DNA of 64,000 nt, from the NCBI GenBank assembly GCA_013373385.1, contig JABXHX010000051.1, positions 1-64,000 on the forward strand. Reading direction: 5' to 3'. Positions 52,512 to 61,202 of this stretch are shown piece after piece. The translations under genes were made by a program, and so were the position numbers. Position 1 is the first letter of the stretch. Each line of letters begins with the position of its first letter. This stretch comes from Flavobacteriaceae bacterium. Lineage in GTDB: Bacteria > Bacteroidota > Bacteroidia > Flavobacteriales > Flavobacteriaceae. Below the pieces are notes generated by a model, which was not told the origin of the DNA, did not search any database, and worked only from the letters and a program-made list of their open reading frames with translations.

Positions 52512-53474
52512 CTACAGTTCTATATCATCAACATCTTTCCAGTTCCACTTACCAGTAATGGTTCCTTTGTTGAGCATCATAATTCCTGGGTTTGCTCTTA
52601 CCATTGTTTTTAAAGTGGTTCCATCACAGAATAAAAAATCGAACGGCAATTGGTATTTTTCTTTGGCTAAAATTAATTCATCGGTAAATGAAGCTGACGC
52701 CCCATAGACTGTATAGCCTTTTTTAATTGCTTTTTCTGTAATTACTTTTATCGCTTTAAATCCGTTTACATCTGCTTTTTCTAAAGCATAAACTATTACT
52801 AGCAATACCTTTTCTTTTTTTAGAATTTCTGGCGCTAAATCGCTTTGTGCATCTTCTAAATAAAAATCGTGAATTTTAGGAATCTCGCCATCGTCTTTGT
52901 ATTGCATTCCTTCTGGGATATTATTTCCAACAGCATACGGTCTAAAATCTATAATAGGTAAATGAGCCAAGGCATGGTAGGTAATGTATCCAGAAATTAA
53001 GAATGATAACAGCATTGCTATGGCTGGTAGTTTACCAGAAGACATAGGTGTGATGTCTTTTACTCTAACTACCAAAACTACTATTAAAACGGTTAGTAAC
53101 ACATCTTTATAAAACGATTGCCAAGGTGTTAACTTGATTGCATCTCCAAAACAACCACAATCTGTAACTTTGTTATAATAGGCAGAATACCAAGTTAAAA
53201 AAGTAAAAATAATAATCATGACTAGCAAGCTCCAAACGGTAGCTTTGGGTTTATACCCTACTAAAATTGCCACTCCTAATACAATTTCAGCAATTATTAA
53301 TAGAATTGAAAAACCAAGCGCATAAGGCACTAAGAATTCTATATTTAATACACTCTCGCTAAAATATTCTTCAAATTTAAACTGTGAACCCATTGGGTCT
53401 ACCAATTTTACAAAACCTGAAAATATAAATAAGGCTCCGACGATTACTCTTGAAATGTGTGTTAGTAGTTTCAT
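52512..53474 (-). CDS. BT_3928-type DoxX family membrane protein
   Basis: A 320-residue protein: an N-terminal four-helix DoxX/MauE-like domain (about 1-145) with FSGFVKLVDPMGSQFKFEEYF and the cysteine motif TDCGCFGDAIKLTPW, a fifth transmembrane segment, and a soluble thioredoxin-like C-terminal domain (about 200-320) without an intact CxxC. The cysteine pair suggests thiol redox work linked to periplasmic disulfides. It lies 4 nt upstream of crcB on the same strand. Confidence 0.9.
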   Translation of the reverse strand: MKLLTHISRVIVGALFIFSGFVKLVDPMGSQFKFEEYFSESVLNIEFLVPYALGFSILLIIAEIVLGVAILVGYKPKATVWSLLVMIIIFTFLTWYSAYYNKVTDCGCFGDAIKLTPWQSFYKDVLLTVLIVVLVVRVKDITPMSSGKLPAIAMLLSFLISGYITYHALAHLPIIDFRPYAVGNNIPEGMQYKDDGEIPKIHDFYLEDAQSDLAPEILKKEKVLLVIVYALEKADVNGFKAIKVITEKAIKKGYTVYGASASFTDELILAKEKYQLPFDFLFCDGTTLKTMVRANPGIMMLNKGTITGKWNWKDVDDIEL

Positions 53475-53491
53475 GTGTTTCTTTTTTTAAT

Positions 53492-53565
53492 AAGACTTCT
53501 CTATACAATTTTCGTATTCTTACCTACGCTCGATTTGACAGAGAACTAATGGTGATTGCTTTACT
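53492..53565. repeat. Dispersed repeat (AAGACTTCTC family)
   Basis: AAGACTTCTCTATACAATT (53492-53510) matches the inner part of the MITE-like element at 35975-35993 (reverse strand, one mismatch) and 60504-60522 (one mismatch). It is in the gap between the DoxX and DUF1599 genes. Confidence 0.5.
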
Positions 53566-53611
53566 TTTTTTAGGTTTCTTGGGTCTTTTCTCTATTTTAT
53601 TTGCTTCAAAA

Positions 53612-54145
53612 CTAAGTCATATGAATCATAGCAAAAACTGCATAATTAATCATGTCTTGGTAATTAGCATCAATTCCTTCAGAAACAATAGTTTTCCCTT
53701 TATTGTCTTCAATTTGTTTTACTCTCAATAGTTTTTGTAATATCAAATCTGTTAACGAAGAAATGCGCATATCACGCCAAGCTTCTCCATAATCATGGTT
53801 TTTGTTTTCCATCAACTCTTTGGTAATCCCAATATGTTTGTCATATAGTTTGGTTGCTGCTTCAGTTGATAAATCTGGGTTTTCAACAACTCCCAATTCT
53901 AATTGAATTAATGCCATGATAGAATAATTGATAATACCAATAAATTCTGGTCTTTCTCCTTCATCTACTTTTCTAGTGGCATTCTCTTGCAATTGCCTTA
54001 TGCGTTGTGCTTTGATAAATATTTGGTCGGTTAATGATGGTAAACGCAAAATCCGCCACGCACAACCATAATCACTCATTTTTTTAATAAACAAACTTCT
54101 ACATTCTTCAACTACTGCATTGTATTGCTCTGATGTGTTTTGCAT
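53612..54145 (-). CDS. DUF1599 domain-containing protein
   Basis: A 177-residue protein built from two similar halves: FIKKMSDYGCAWRILRLPSLTDQIFIKAQRI in the first and MENKNHDYGEAWRDMRISSLTDLILQKLLRVKQIE in the second, the internal duplication typical of the family. It is probably related to nucleotide-pyrophosphohydrolase (MazG-like) helical proteins; activity is unknown. Confidence 0.93.
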   Translation of the reverse strand: MQNTSEQYNAVVEECRSLFIKKMSDYGCAWRILRLPSLTDQIFIKAQRIRQLQENATRKVDEGERPEFIGIINYSIMALIQLELGVVENPDLSTEAATKLYDKHIGITKELMENKNHDYGEAWRDMRISSLTDLILQKLLRVKQIEDNKGKTIVSEGIDANYQDMINYAVFAMIHMT

Positions 54146-54233
54146 AAATCTTAAATAAAGTATTTCCTCAAAAATAGTAAATCTTCAATGCTTTTCATTT
54201 ATTTTTACGCAAGAAATTTTGAAATCATTTTAT

Positions 54234-54815
54234 ATGGATAAAGTTGCTGTTTTCTGCGGGTCGAGTACTGGGTTTAATTCGTTGTACAAAGATGCAGCTA
54301 TTGAATTAGGAAATTATTTTGCTGAAAATAGTATTACTATGGTTTATGGTGGAGGGAAAATTGGAATGATGGGAATTATTGCTGATGCAATTCATGTTAA
54401 AAATGGAAAAGTAATCGGTGTTATTCCTAAACTATTAGAACATGAAGAAGTAGTTAACAGAGAAGCTTCTGAGTTGATTATCACAAAAAAAATGAGTGAA
54501 CGTAAGGTTATTATGAGTAAGCTCATTGATGGTTATATTACACTACCTGGTGGGTTTGGAACGTTAGATGAGTTGTTTGAAGCCTTGACTTTAGGGCAGC
54601 TACATATAGAACAAAAACCAGTAGGCCTATTAAACATCAATGGCTTTTTTGATTATACATTACAACAATTAGATGTGATGGTACAAGAAGGTTTTTTAAA
54701 ACAAAAAAACAGAGATTTGTTATTGGTTGATAAAACTGTAAATGGACTAATGCAACAAATGTTAGCTTATAAAGCTCCAGAAGTATCTCATATAATTAAC
54801 AAAGTAGTACGCTAA
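54234..54815 (+). CDS. TIGR00730/LOG family Rossmann-fold protein
   Basis: A 193-residue protein from the ATG at 54234 (MDKVAVFCGSSTG); the TTG at 54219 is less likely. Catalytic motifs are GGGKIGMMG and LPGGFGTLDELFEALT (PGGxGTxxE), which define the LOG phosphoribohydrolases that split nucleoside 5'-monophosphates to base and ribose phosphate. Its stop overlaps the folP start. Confidence 0.94.
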   Translation: MDKVAVFCGSSTGFNSLYKDAAIELGNYFAENSITMVYGGGKIGMMGIIADAIHVKNGKVIGVIPKLLEHEEVVNREASELIITKKMSERKVIMSKLIDGYITLPGGFGTLDELFEALTLGQLHIEQKPVGLLNINGFFDYTLQQLDVMVQEGFLKQKNRDLLLVDKTVNGLMQQMLAYKAPEVSHIINKVVR

Positions 54816-55639
54816 TGATGACGATTAACTGCAAAGGTAAACTGATTGATTTTTCTACTCCAAGAGTAATGGGCATATTAAACATTACTCCAGATTCTTT
54901 TTTTGATGGTGGTAAGTACAAAAATGAATCTGATATTCTGAACCAAACAGAAAAGATGTTGTTAGAGGGAGCAACTTTTATTGATGTTGGTGCCTATTCT
55001 TCAAGACCAGGAGCTGCACACATTTCTGAAGAAGATGAGCTTCGGCGTATTGTTCCAGTAATTGAATTATTGATAAAGAATTTTCCTAAAATAATTATTT
55101 CAGTTGATACTTTTAGAAGTAAAGTAGCAACACAAACTATTAATGCTGGAGCAGCTATTGTAAATGATATTTCTGGCGGTAACATGGACACGGAAATGTT
55201 TACAACTATTGCTAATCTACAAGTCCCATATATTATAATGCATATGTTGGGCACTCCACAAAATATGCAACAAAATCCGCAATACAAAGATGTAACTCAT
55301 GAGGTAATCTCGTTTTTTGCTAATCAAATTAACAAACTACATCAATTACAAGTAAATGATGTACTAATTGATGTTGGTTTTGGCTTTGGAAAAACCATTA
55401 ACCATAATTATGAGCTACTTAAAAATTTAGCGTTATTTAAAAATTTAGATACTCCTATTTTAGCTGGAATTTCAAGAAAATCAATGTTGTACAAACCCTT
55501 AGAAGCCTCTCCAAAAACAGCATTAAATGCAACCACAGCTGCAAACACCATTGCTTTGTTAAATGGCGCAAATATATTACGCGTGCACGATGTAAAAGAA
55601 GCTATAGAAGCTATTAAAATAGTGCAATTGTTGTCTTAA
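54815..55639 (+). CDS. folP: Dihydropteroate synthase
   Basis: A 274-residue TIM-barrel enzyme of folate synthesis joining p-aminobenzoate to the pterin. Motifs: VMGILNITPDSFFDGGKY, FIDVGAYSSRPGAAHISEEDELRR, VDTFRSKVA, VNDISGG, ILAGISRKSML and the C-terminal LRVHDVKE. The start overlaps the LOG gene stop by one base. dacA follows after an ExbD gene; folP-dacA linkage is common in the phylum. Confidence 0.96.
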   Translation: MMTINCKGKLIDFSTPRVMGILNITPDSFFDGGKYKNESDILNQTEKMLLEGATFIDVGAYSSRPGAAHISEEDELRRIVPVIELLIKNFPKIIISVDTFRSKVATQTINAGAAIVNDISGGNMDTEMFTTIANLQVPYIIMHMLGTPQNMQQNPQYKDVTHEVISFFANQINKLHQLQVNDVLIDVGFGFGKTINHNYELLKNLALFKNLDTPILAGISRKSMLYKPLEASPKTALNATTAANTIALLNGANILRVHDVKEAIEAIKIVQLLS

Positions 55640-55732
55640 ATTTTTCGGCACTCTTTTTGTTTATCTCTTACTAACTTCCAAATTTTAATTAGTAACCAAA
55701 CGATTACTATTTACTAATTTAAAATTAAAAAA

Positions 55733-56332
55733 ATGCTACGAAGAAACTCCTCAGAAATCAATACTGGTTCTATGGCTGATATTGCCTTTTTATTATTAAT
55801 CTTTTTTTTAGTGACTACTACTATGGAAGTAGATTCCGGGATTTTAAGAAAAATTCAACAAAAACCAGAAACTCAAGAAAAAACAATCATAAAAGAAAAA
55901 AATATTCTAGATGTGGTTATTAATTCTAAAAATGAATTACTTGTAGAAAATAAAACTATCAACATCAACAATTTAAAACAAATTGCAATTAATTTTATTG
56001 ACAATGGCGCAGGTTTAGACAAAAACAAACTACCTTGTGACTGGTGTAACGGATTCAAAAATCCAAATTCTTCAGACCATCCATCAAAAGCATTTATAAC
56101 TATACAAACTAATAGTAATACAAATTATGGTGTTTATATAAAAGTCTTGAATGAATTAGTTGCTGCCAATACATATTTAAGAAATAAACTTTCTAAGAAA
56201 AAATATAGAGTATCATACAACCAATTATTAGATCGATTTAAAATAGATAAAAGTAAAAGTCTCATAAACAAAATTGAGAATATTAAGAGTAAATACCCTT
56301 TATTAATCGCTGACATTGAAAATACAAATTGA
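55733..56332 (+). CDS. ExbD/TolR family biopolymer transport protein
   Basis: A 199-residue ExbD-like protein with a short cytoplasmic tail (MLRRNSSEINTGSM), the single transmembrane segment bearing the proton-relaying Asp (MADIAFLLLIFFLVTTTME; Asp near residue 18) and a periplasmic domain. No exbB or tonB gene is adjacent. The periplasmic insert has a pair CDWC (about 102-105), unusual for ExbD. It stands between folP and dacA. Confidence 0.9.
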   Translation: MLRRNSSEINTGSMADIAFLLLIFFLVTTTMEVDSGILRKIQQKPETQEKTIIKEKNILDVVINSKNELLVENKTININNLKQIAINFIDNGAGLDKNKLPCDWCNGFKNPNSSDHPSKAFITIQTNSNTNYGVYIKVLNELVAANTYLRNKLSKKKYRVSYNQLLDRFKIDKSKSLINKIENIKSKYPLLIADIENTN

Positions 56333-56389
56333 AACAACTAAATGTTAAACAATTATTAGTATTTTTACCTCTAGAACAGCAAAAAATCT

Positions 56390-57163
56390 ATGTTAGACTT
56401 TATTGATTTTTCTATTTTAGATATACTAGACATTCTTCTGGTTGCTGTGTTGCTATTCTACATTTATAAACTTTTAAAAGGCACAGTAGCTATCAATATT
56501 TTTTTAGGGATTGCCTTTATTTTCTTGATTTGGAAAGTTACACAAGCTCTTAAAATGGAGATGCTAAGTGGAATTTTAGGCTATTTATTAAGTGGTGGTG
56601 TTATTGCTTTAATCATTGTTTTTCAGCAAGAAATCCGTAAGTTTTTATTGATGATAGGAACTACGAACTTTTCATCAAAAAGGAGTTTCTTAAAACAACT
56701 AAAATTTTTACAATCTGAAATTGAATCTGAAATTGATGTTGAAACCATTGTAAATGCTTGTATTAAATTGTCAAAAACAAAAACTGGTGCATTGATTGTA
56801 ATTGAACGTACCAATAGTTTAGATTTTTTAATCACAACTGGTGACCCTATGAATGCAGTTGTAAATCAAGCTATTTTAGAAAGCATTTTTTACAAAAACA
56901 GTCCGTTACACGATGGCGCAACCATTATTAGAGATAACTATATTGTGGCAACTCGTGTGGTATTACCCCTCTCTAGTGAAAAAATTCCTGCTAGGTTTGG
57001 CTTACGTCACAAAGCAGCCATTGGAGTTTCAGAAAAAACAGATGCTGTTTGTCTTTTGGTTTCTGAAGAAACAGGCGAAATCTCTTATGTAAAAGATGGT
57101 GCTTTTGTTTTATACAAAGACACTATCGATTTGATTAAGAAAATTACTTCTGATGTACAGTAA
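56390..57163 (+). CDS. dacA: Diadenylate cyclase CdaA (DacA)
   Basis: A 257-residue membrane-bound enzyme making cyclic di-AMP. Three transmembrane segments fill the first 85 residues, followed by the DAC domain with DGA in SPLHDGATIIRD and the second motif as RHK in ARFGLRHKAAIGVS (RHR in many homologs). c-di-AMP controls osmotic and wall homeostasis. It follows folP and exbD on the same strand and is followed by small RNA copy 2. Confidence 0.95.
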   Translation: MLDFIDFSILDILDILLVAVLLFYIYKLLKGTVAINIFLGIAFIFLIWKVTQALKMEMLSGILGYLLSGGVIALIIVFQQEIRKFLLMIGTTNFSSKRSFLKQLKFLQSEIESEIDVETIVNACIKLSKTKTGALIVIERTNSLDFLITTGDPMNAVVNQAILESIFYKNSPLHDGATIIRDNYIVATRVVLPLSSEKIPARFGLRHKAAIGVSEKTDAVCLLVSEETGEISYVKDGAFVLYKDTIDLIKKITSDVQ

Positions 57164-57231
57164 TTGAATGTCTGAATTCATTTTCTATTAGCTACAACTC
57201 TGATTTACTTTACCACTACTCGATTACACTC
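57164..57231. other. Short leader of the small-RNA-like element, no gene
   Basis: Together with 57435-57588 this flanks small RNA copy 2 in the 425-bp gap between dacA and the ABC exporter; no other feature is seen apart from a faint partial CTGCTTTCG copy near 57520. Confidence 0.5.
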
Positions 57232-57323
57232 ACTGCTTTCGGTACTATAGACTCACTGTTTTCGGTGATGCCATTTCTCCCATTTATGGGTATTGTATGG
57301 CTTGGTTTTCCGATATATATTTG
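57232..57323 (+). promoter_or_regulatory. Control region of small RNA copy 2
   Basis: CTGCTTTCGG (57233-57242) and CTGTTTTCGG (57256-57265), 23 nt apart, the second inside TCAC-TGTTTTCG-GTGA. TTG (57293-57295), a 20-nt spacer and TATATTTG (57316-57323) form the promoter. Confidence 0.7.
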
Positions 57324-57328
57324 AAATG

Positions 57329-57434
57329 TAATAAATATCTAAAAAGATTTTCATTGACATAAATTATCCCCTCTCTAATAATTATTTGTACTCGAAGCGA
57401 TTAAATTTTTCCCTAGATTTTTAATCGCTTTTTT
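57329..57434 (+). ncRNA. Predicted small RNA, copy 2
   Basis: A transcript of about 106 nt. The last 60 nt (57375-57434) are identical to 60377-60436 of copy 3. An unpaired TATCCCCT lies mid-way, and the terminator arms AAGCGATTAAA / TTTAATCGCTT enclose a loop with TCCCTAG. No reading frame is convincing. It runs toward the minus-strand ABC exporter gene. Confidence 0.65.
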
Positions 57435-57588
57435 ATTTGCTTATTTTTTTTAATAAAGGAGTAAAGAAGCAGGGCAATGACAAGTTTCTTTTTGATACTT
57501 TAAACTACTATTATAGATTACTGCTTTCGTAGAAACAACAGTATAAGAGCCATAAATTGTAATGCTACAATTCTTATTATAACTACAT

Positions 57589-59355
57589 CTATATAGCTTC
57601 TAAGCTACTAAATTGCTTATCGTATAAATTTTTGTAGTAGCCGTTTTCTTTTTCTAACAATTCTTGATGAGTGCCTTCTTCTACAATCAACCCTTTATCC
57701 ATTACAATAATTTTATCCGCTTTTTTAATTGTTGCCAATCTATGCGCTATAACAATTGATGTGCGACCTTTTGTAATAGTATCTGTTGCAAATTGAATCA
57801 TTTGTTCTGAATAAGAATCTACAGATGATGTGGCTTCGTCTAAAATTAAAATACTAGGTTTGCTTACATAGGCTCTTAAAAAAGCAATGAGTTGTCGTTG
57901 CCCAGAAGACAGCATAGCGCCTCGCTCTTTTACATTGTAGTTATAACCATTGGGTAAGCTCATAATAAACTCATGAATTCCGATTTTTTTTGCTGCTTCT
58001 TGTACTTCTGCTAAAGAAATTGCATCATCTTTTAAAGTAATATTGTTTAAAATACTATCAGAAAACAAAAAGACATCTTGCAATACTATGGCTATTTGAT
58101 TTCTTAATGAATTTATTTCATAATCTTTTACTGAAACTCCATCAACACAAATTTGCCCAGCATCTATCTCATAAAAACGATTGATTAAATTGATGATGGT
58201 AGATTTCCCTGCTCCTGTAGCACCAACAATAGCAACAGTTTGCCCTTTTTCTACTTGTAAAGAAATGCCTTTTAAAACTTCTTCATCCTTTACATAACTG
58301 AAATGAACGTCTTTAAATGCTATTTTTCCTTCAAGATTTTTTGCAATTAATGTTCCGTTTTTATCAATACTACTTTGAGTATCCATAACACCAAAAACAC
58401 GTTCACCAGAAACAATTCCCATCTGCAAGGTGTTAAACTTATCAGCAATTTGGCGTAATGGTCTAAACAGCATTTGAGTCATCATAATAAAACTCATAAT
58501 TTCTCCAGGCTGTACTTCTACATTATTAACAGATTGTAAACCTCCATACCAAACCAATAATCCAATTGCTATTGAAGATAAAACTTCGGCAACTGGAAAG
58601 AAAATGGAATAATACCAGACTGCTTTGATGTGCGCTTTTTTATGTTTCTCATTAATTGCTACAAAATTGTCGTATTCAATTTTCTCTCTACCAAACAATT
58701 GCACAATTCTCATTCCTGTAACACGCTCTTGTACAAACCCGTTTAAGTTGGCTACTTGATTACGTACCTCTTGAAAAGTTGCCTTTATAGCGATTTGAAA
58801 TAATTTTGTGGCATAAATTAAAATAGGTAATACTGCTAATGCTATTAAGGCCAATTGCCAATTCATAATTAACATAAAAACAATAACAACTAGCATTTTA
58901 AGAATATCACTTATTATCATAAACAAGCCTTGACTAAAGGAACTTGCAATTGTTTCGATGTCAGAAACCACCCTAGTAACCAATCTACCCACAGAAGTTT
59001 TATCGAAATAAGACATCTTAAACTGTAAGATTTTACGAAATACTTTTGCTCTGATATCTCTAATAATATGTTGCGCTATCCAATTGGCAAAGTAGATAAA
59101 TGTTACTTGCAATATTACTTCTACAAGTAATACAGCTAACATTAGCAAAATATAGTTTAACAGCGTATTTTCATCTTTGTTTATTGTAAAATCGTTTACT
59201 GCTTCTTTTAATAAGTAAGGTCTTAGTGCAGAGAGTAATGCTGTGATAATTACTGATAAAGCAGCAACGATAAAGTGAACTCTATAACTTTTTGCAAAGC
59301 TTAAAATCCTCATAAATATTTTAATATCAAACGCTTTTCCTGACTCTTTACTCAT
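57589..59355 (-). CDS. ABC transporter, fused permease/ATP-binding (MsbA-like)
   Basis: A 588-residue half-transporter: six transmembrane segments (about 25-320) and an ATPase with Walker A GATGAGKST, signature LSSGQRQ (instead of the usual LSGGQ), Walker B ILILDEATSS and the His switch AHR. It should form a homodimer exporting lipid or drug. Its start overlaps the truA stop by 8 nt, so it follows truA in one transcript. Confidence 0.93.
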   Translation of the reverse strand: MSKESGKAFDIKIFMRILSFAKSYRVHFIVAALSVIITALLSALRPYLLKEAVNDFTINKDENTLLNYILLMLAVLLVEVILQVTFIYFANWIAQHIIRDIRAKVFRKILQFKMSYFDKTSVGRLVTRVVSDIETIASSFSQGLFMIISDILKMLVVIVFMLIMNWQLALIALAVLPILIYATKLFQIAIKATFQEVRNQVANLNGFVQERVTGMRIVQLFGREKIEYDNFVAINEKHKKAHIKAVWYYSIFFPVAEVLSSIAIGLLVWYGGLQSVNNVEVQPGEIMSFIMMTQMLFRPLRQIADKFNTLQMGIVSGERVFGVMDTQSSIDKNGTLIAKNLEGKIAFKDVHFSYVKDEEVLKGISLQVEKGQTVAIVGATGAGKSTIINLINRFYEIDAGQICVDGVSVKDYEINSLRNQIAIVLQDVFLFSDSILNNITLKDDAISLAEVQEAAKKIGIHEFIMSLPNGYNYNVKERGAMLSSGQRQLIAFLRAYVSKPSILILDEATSSVDSYSEQMIQFATDTITKGRTSIVIAHRLATIKKADKIIVMDKGLIVEEGTHQELLEKENGYYKNLYDKQFSSLEAI

Positions 59356-60082
59356 GCTCGTATGTTATTGATGTTAAAAACAGTCCTTTTGCTGGCACAG
59401 ACAAGCCTGCATTTGATCTGTCTTTACTCAAAATAATTTTCCTAAAATCTTCTTTGGTAATTTTATGCTTACCAACATCTACCAAAGTACCCACAATTGC
59501 CCTTACCATATTACGCAAAAACCGATTGGCTGTAATGTGAAAAGTTAAATTATGATCATCTAAAATCCATTTAGCTTCTGTAACAGTACACAAAAATGTC
59601 TTTACATCTGTTTTTACCTTAGAAAAAGCTTGAAAATCTTGGTATTCTAATAAGATGGAAGCAGCAGCATTCATGGCTTCAATATCTAATTTTTTATGAT
59701 AAAATTGCCACGTAGTATCTAAGTTAAACGGATTTCTACCTAACCAAATTCTATACTCATAACTTCTCGTAACAGCATCAAAACGTGCATGTTTGTTATC
59801 AGCCACTTTTTCTAGATGATAAACTACTATGTCTTCTGGTAAAACGGAGTTAAATTTAAACACAAAGTTAGCGTCTAAATTTTTACTAGTATCAAAATGT
59901 GCAAACATTTGTGTTGCATGCACTCCTGTATCAGTTCTCCCTGCTCCAACTACACTAATTTCTTCTTGTAATACCACACTAACAGCTTTATTCAATTCTT
60001 CTTGAACCGAATTTGCATCTGGTTGTATTTGCCATCCGTGGTAATTTTTTCCGAAGTATGAAAGCTCTAAAAAATATCTCAA
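59348..60082 (-). CDS. truA: tRNA pseudouridine synthase A
   Basis: A 244-residue TruA, which makes pseudouridine at tRNA positions 38-40. The catalytic Asp is in GAGRTDTGVHA (near residue 52), and the conserved RFLRNMVRAIVGTLVDVGKHK near the C-terminus is present. It overlaps the downstream ABC exporter gene. Confidence 0.96.
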   Translation of the reverse strand: MRYFLELSYFGKNYHGWQIQPDANSVQEELNKAVSVVLQEEISVVGAGRTDTGVHATQMFAHFDTSKNLDANFVFKFNSVLPEDIVVYHLEKVADNKHARFDAVTRSYEYRIWLGRNPFNLDTTWQFYHKKLDIEAMNAAASILLEYQDFQAFSKVKTDVKTFLCTVTEAKWILDDHNLTFHITANRFLRNMVRAIVGTLVDVGKHKITKEDFRKIILSKDRSNAGLSVPAKGLFLTSITYEHE

Positions 60083-60230
60083 AAACTAGTACTTTTGTAA
60101 GTATCAAAACTACATAAATTAATTGGTTTTCACCTGTTGTTCATTTTATAATAATATTGTTTGATTAAAGTAATAAAATACATCATTCAACGATTCTTAA
60201 TTCATTATCTATAATCACTTTTTTCAAGTC

Positions 60231-60323
60231 CCTGTTTTCAGTGAACCCTTAATCACGGTTTTCGGTGATGTCATTTTTCCCATTTTTGGGGATTGCACAC
60301 CCTAACATTCTGCTATATATTTG
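60231..60323 (+). promoter_or_regulatory. Control region of small RNA copy 3
   Basis: CTGTTTTCAG (60232-60241) and CGGTTTTCGG (60256-60265), 24 nt apart, the second within ATCAC-GGTTTTCG-GTGAT. TTG (60293-60295), 20 nt, TATATTTG (60316-60323). Confidence 0.7.
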
Positions 60324-60328
60324 AAGTG

Positions 60329-60438
60329 TACAAAACAAGAACAAGTAAAAGAATTTCATTGACATAAATTTATCCCCTAATAATTATTTGTACTCGAAGC
60401 GATTAAATTTTTCCCTAGATTTTTAATCGCTTTTTTTT
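60329..60438 (+). ncRNA. Predicted small RNA, copy 3
   Basis: A transcript of about 110 nt with the shared TTTCATTGACATAAATT block, an ATCCCCTAATAA segment and the common terminator (arms 60397-60407 and 60422-60432, T8 tail). It lies alone between truA (minus) and the phosphodiesterase gene (plus), so it is not a leader of either. Confidence 0.65.
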
Positions 60439-60707
60439 GTCTAGTAATGAAGCTTTACTCCCTCTAAAATAATATAGATTCAAAGACAAGAGCGCTCAAT
60501 AAAAAGACTTCTCTATGCAATTCCGATTAAAACCGGAACCACTAGAAGTATCTGCGTTGATGGTAATTATTATACAAAACGACTTAGGTAATAAATTTGT
60601 AATTCATAATTTGTAAAATGAATTAGTTTACCTTTACAACACTAATTTTGTTCTAAACCAATACGAGCTAAGAATACACAACCGTTTAATTTTATGAATT
60701 CTTATAT
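60439..60707. other. Remainder of the truA-phosphodiesterase gap
   Basis: Contains the AAGACTTCTC-type repeat at 60504-60522 and otherwise no clear feature. The phosphodiesterase promoter is not obvious. Confidence 0.5.
60504..60522. repeat. Dispersed repeat (AAGACTTCTC family)
   Basis: AAGACTTCTCTATGCAATT, one mismatch to 53492-53510 and two to the reverse of 35975-35993. Confidence 0.5.
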
Positions 60708-61202
60708 ATGAAAAGGATTTTACTGCTTTCTGACACACATGGCTATATTGATGCGCAAATTTTAAAATTTGTAGAACAAGCTGATGAAGTTTGGCATGCA
60801 GGAGACATTGGTGATTTACATGTAACTGATACCATAAAAAAACAAAAACCTTTACGAGCGGTATATGGAAATATTGATACCAATGAGGCTCGGTTAGAGT
60901 TTCCGTTAGACAATAAATTTACCGTAGAAAATGTAACGGTATGGATAACACATATTGGTGGCTATCCAAGTAAATACAACCAACGAATTAGAGAAGAAAT
61001 TAAAAAAAATCCGCCAACAATTTTTATTAGCGGACATTCTCATATCTTAAAAGTGCAATACGATAAAACATTAAACTTATTGCATTTAAATCCTGGAGCA
61101 GCAGGCAAGCATGGTTTTCATAAAGTTAGAACCATGTTGCGTTTTACCATAGACAAAAGCGACATTAAAGAACTAGAAATTATAGAATTGGCTAAGCGTT
61201 GA
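60708..61202 (+). CDS. YfcE/MJ0936 family metallophosphodiesterase
   Basis: A 164-residue calcineurin-like phosphodiesterase with the metal-site motifs SDTHGYID (Asp, His), HAGDIGD, YGNIDTNE, THIGGYP and SGHSHILK. It should cleave phosphodiester model substrates in the cytoplasm; the natural substrate is unknown. Its last 11 nt overlap the convergent histidine kinase gene. Confidence 0.93.
   Translation: MKRILLLSDTHGYIDAQILKFVEQADEVWHAGDIGDLHVTDTIKKQKPLRAVYGNIDTNEARLEFPLDNKFTVENVTVWITHIGGYPSKYNQRIREEIKKNPPTIFISGHSHILKVQYDKTLNLLHLNPGAAGKHGFHKVRTMLRFTIDKSDIKELEIIELAKR

Noticed and set aside
53450-53731. Plus-strand open frame of 93 codons across the DoxX-DUF1599 gap
   Set aside because: It is antisense to the end of DUF1599, low in complexity, lacks a promoter and overlaps a repeat.
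57435-57588. Possible further small RNA or minus-strand terminator downstream of copy 2
   Set aside because: No stem with a T-run and no promoter box could be identified.
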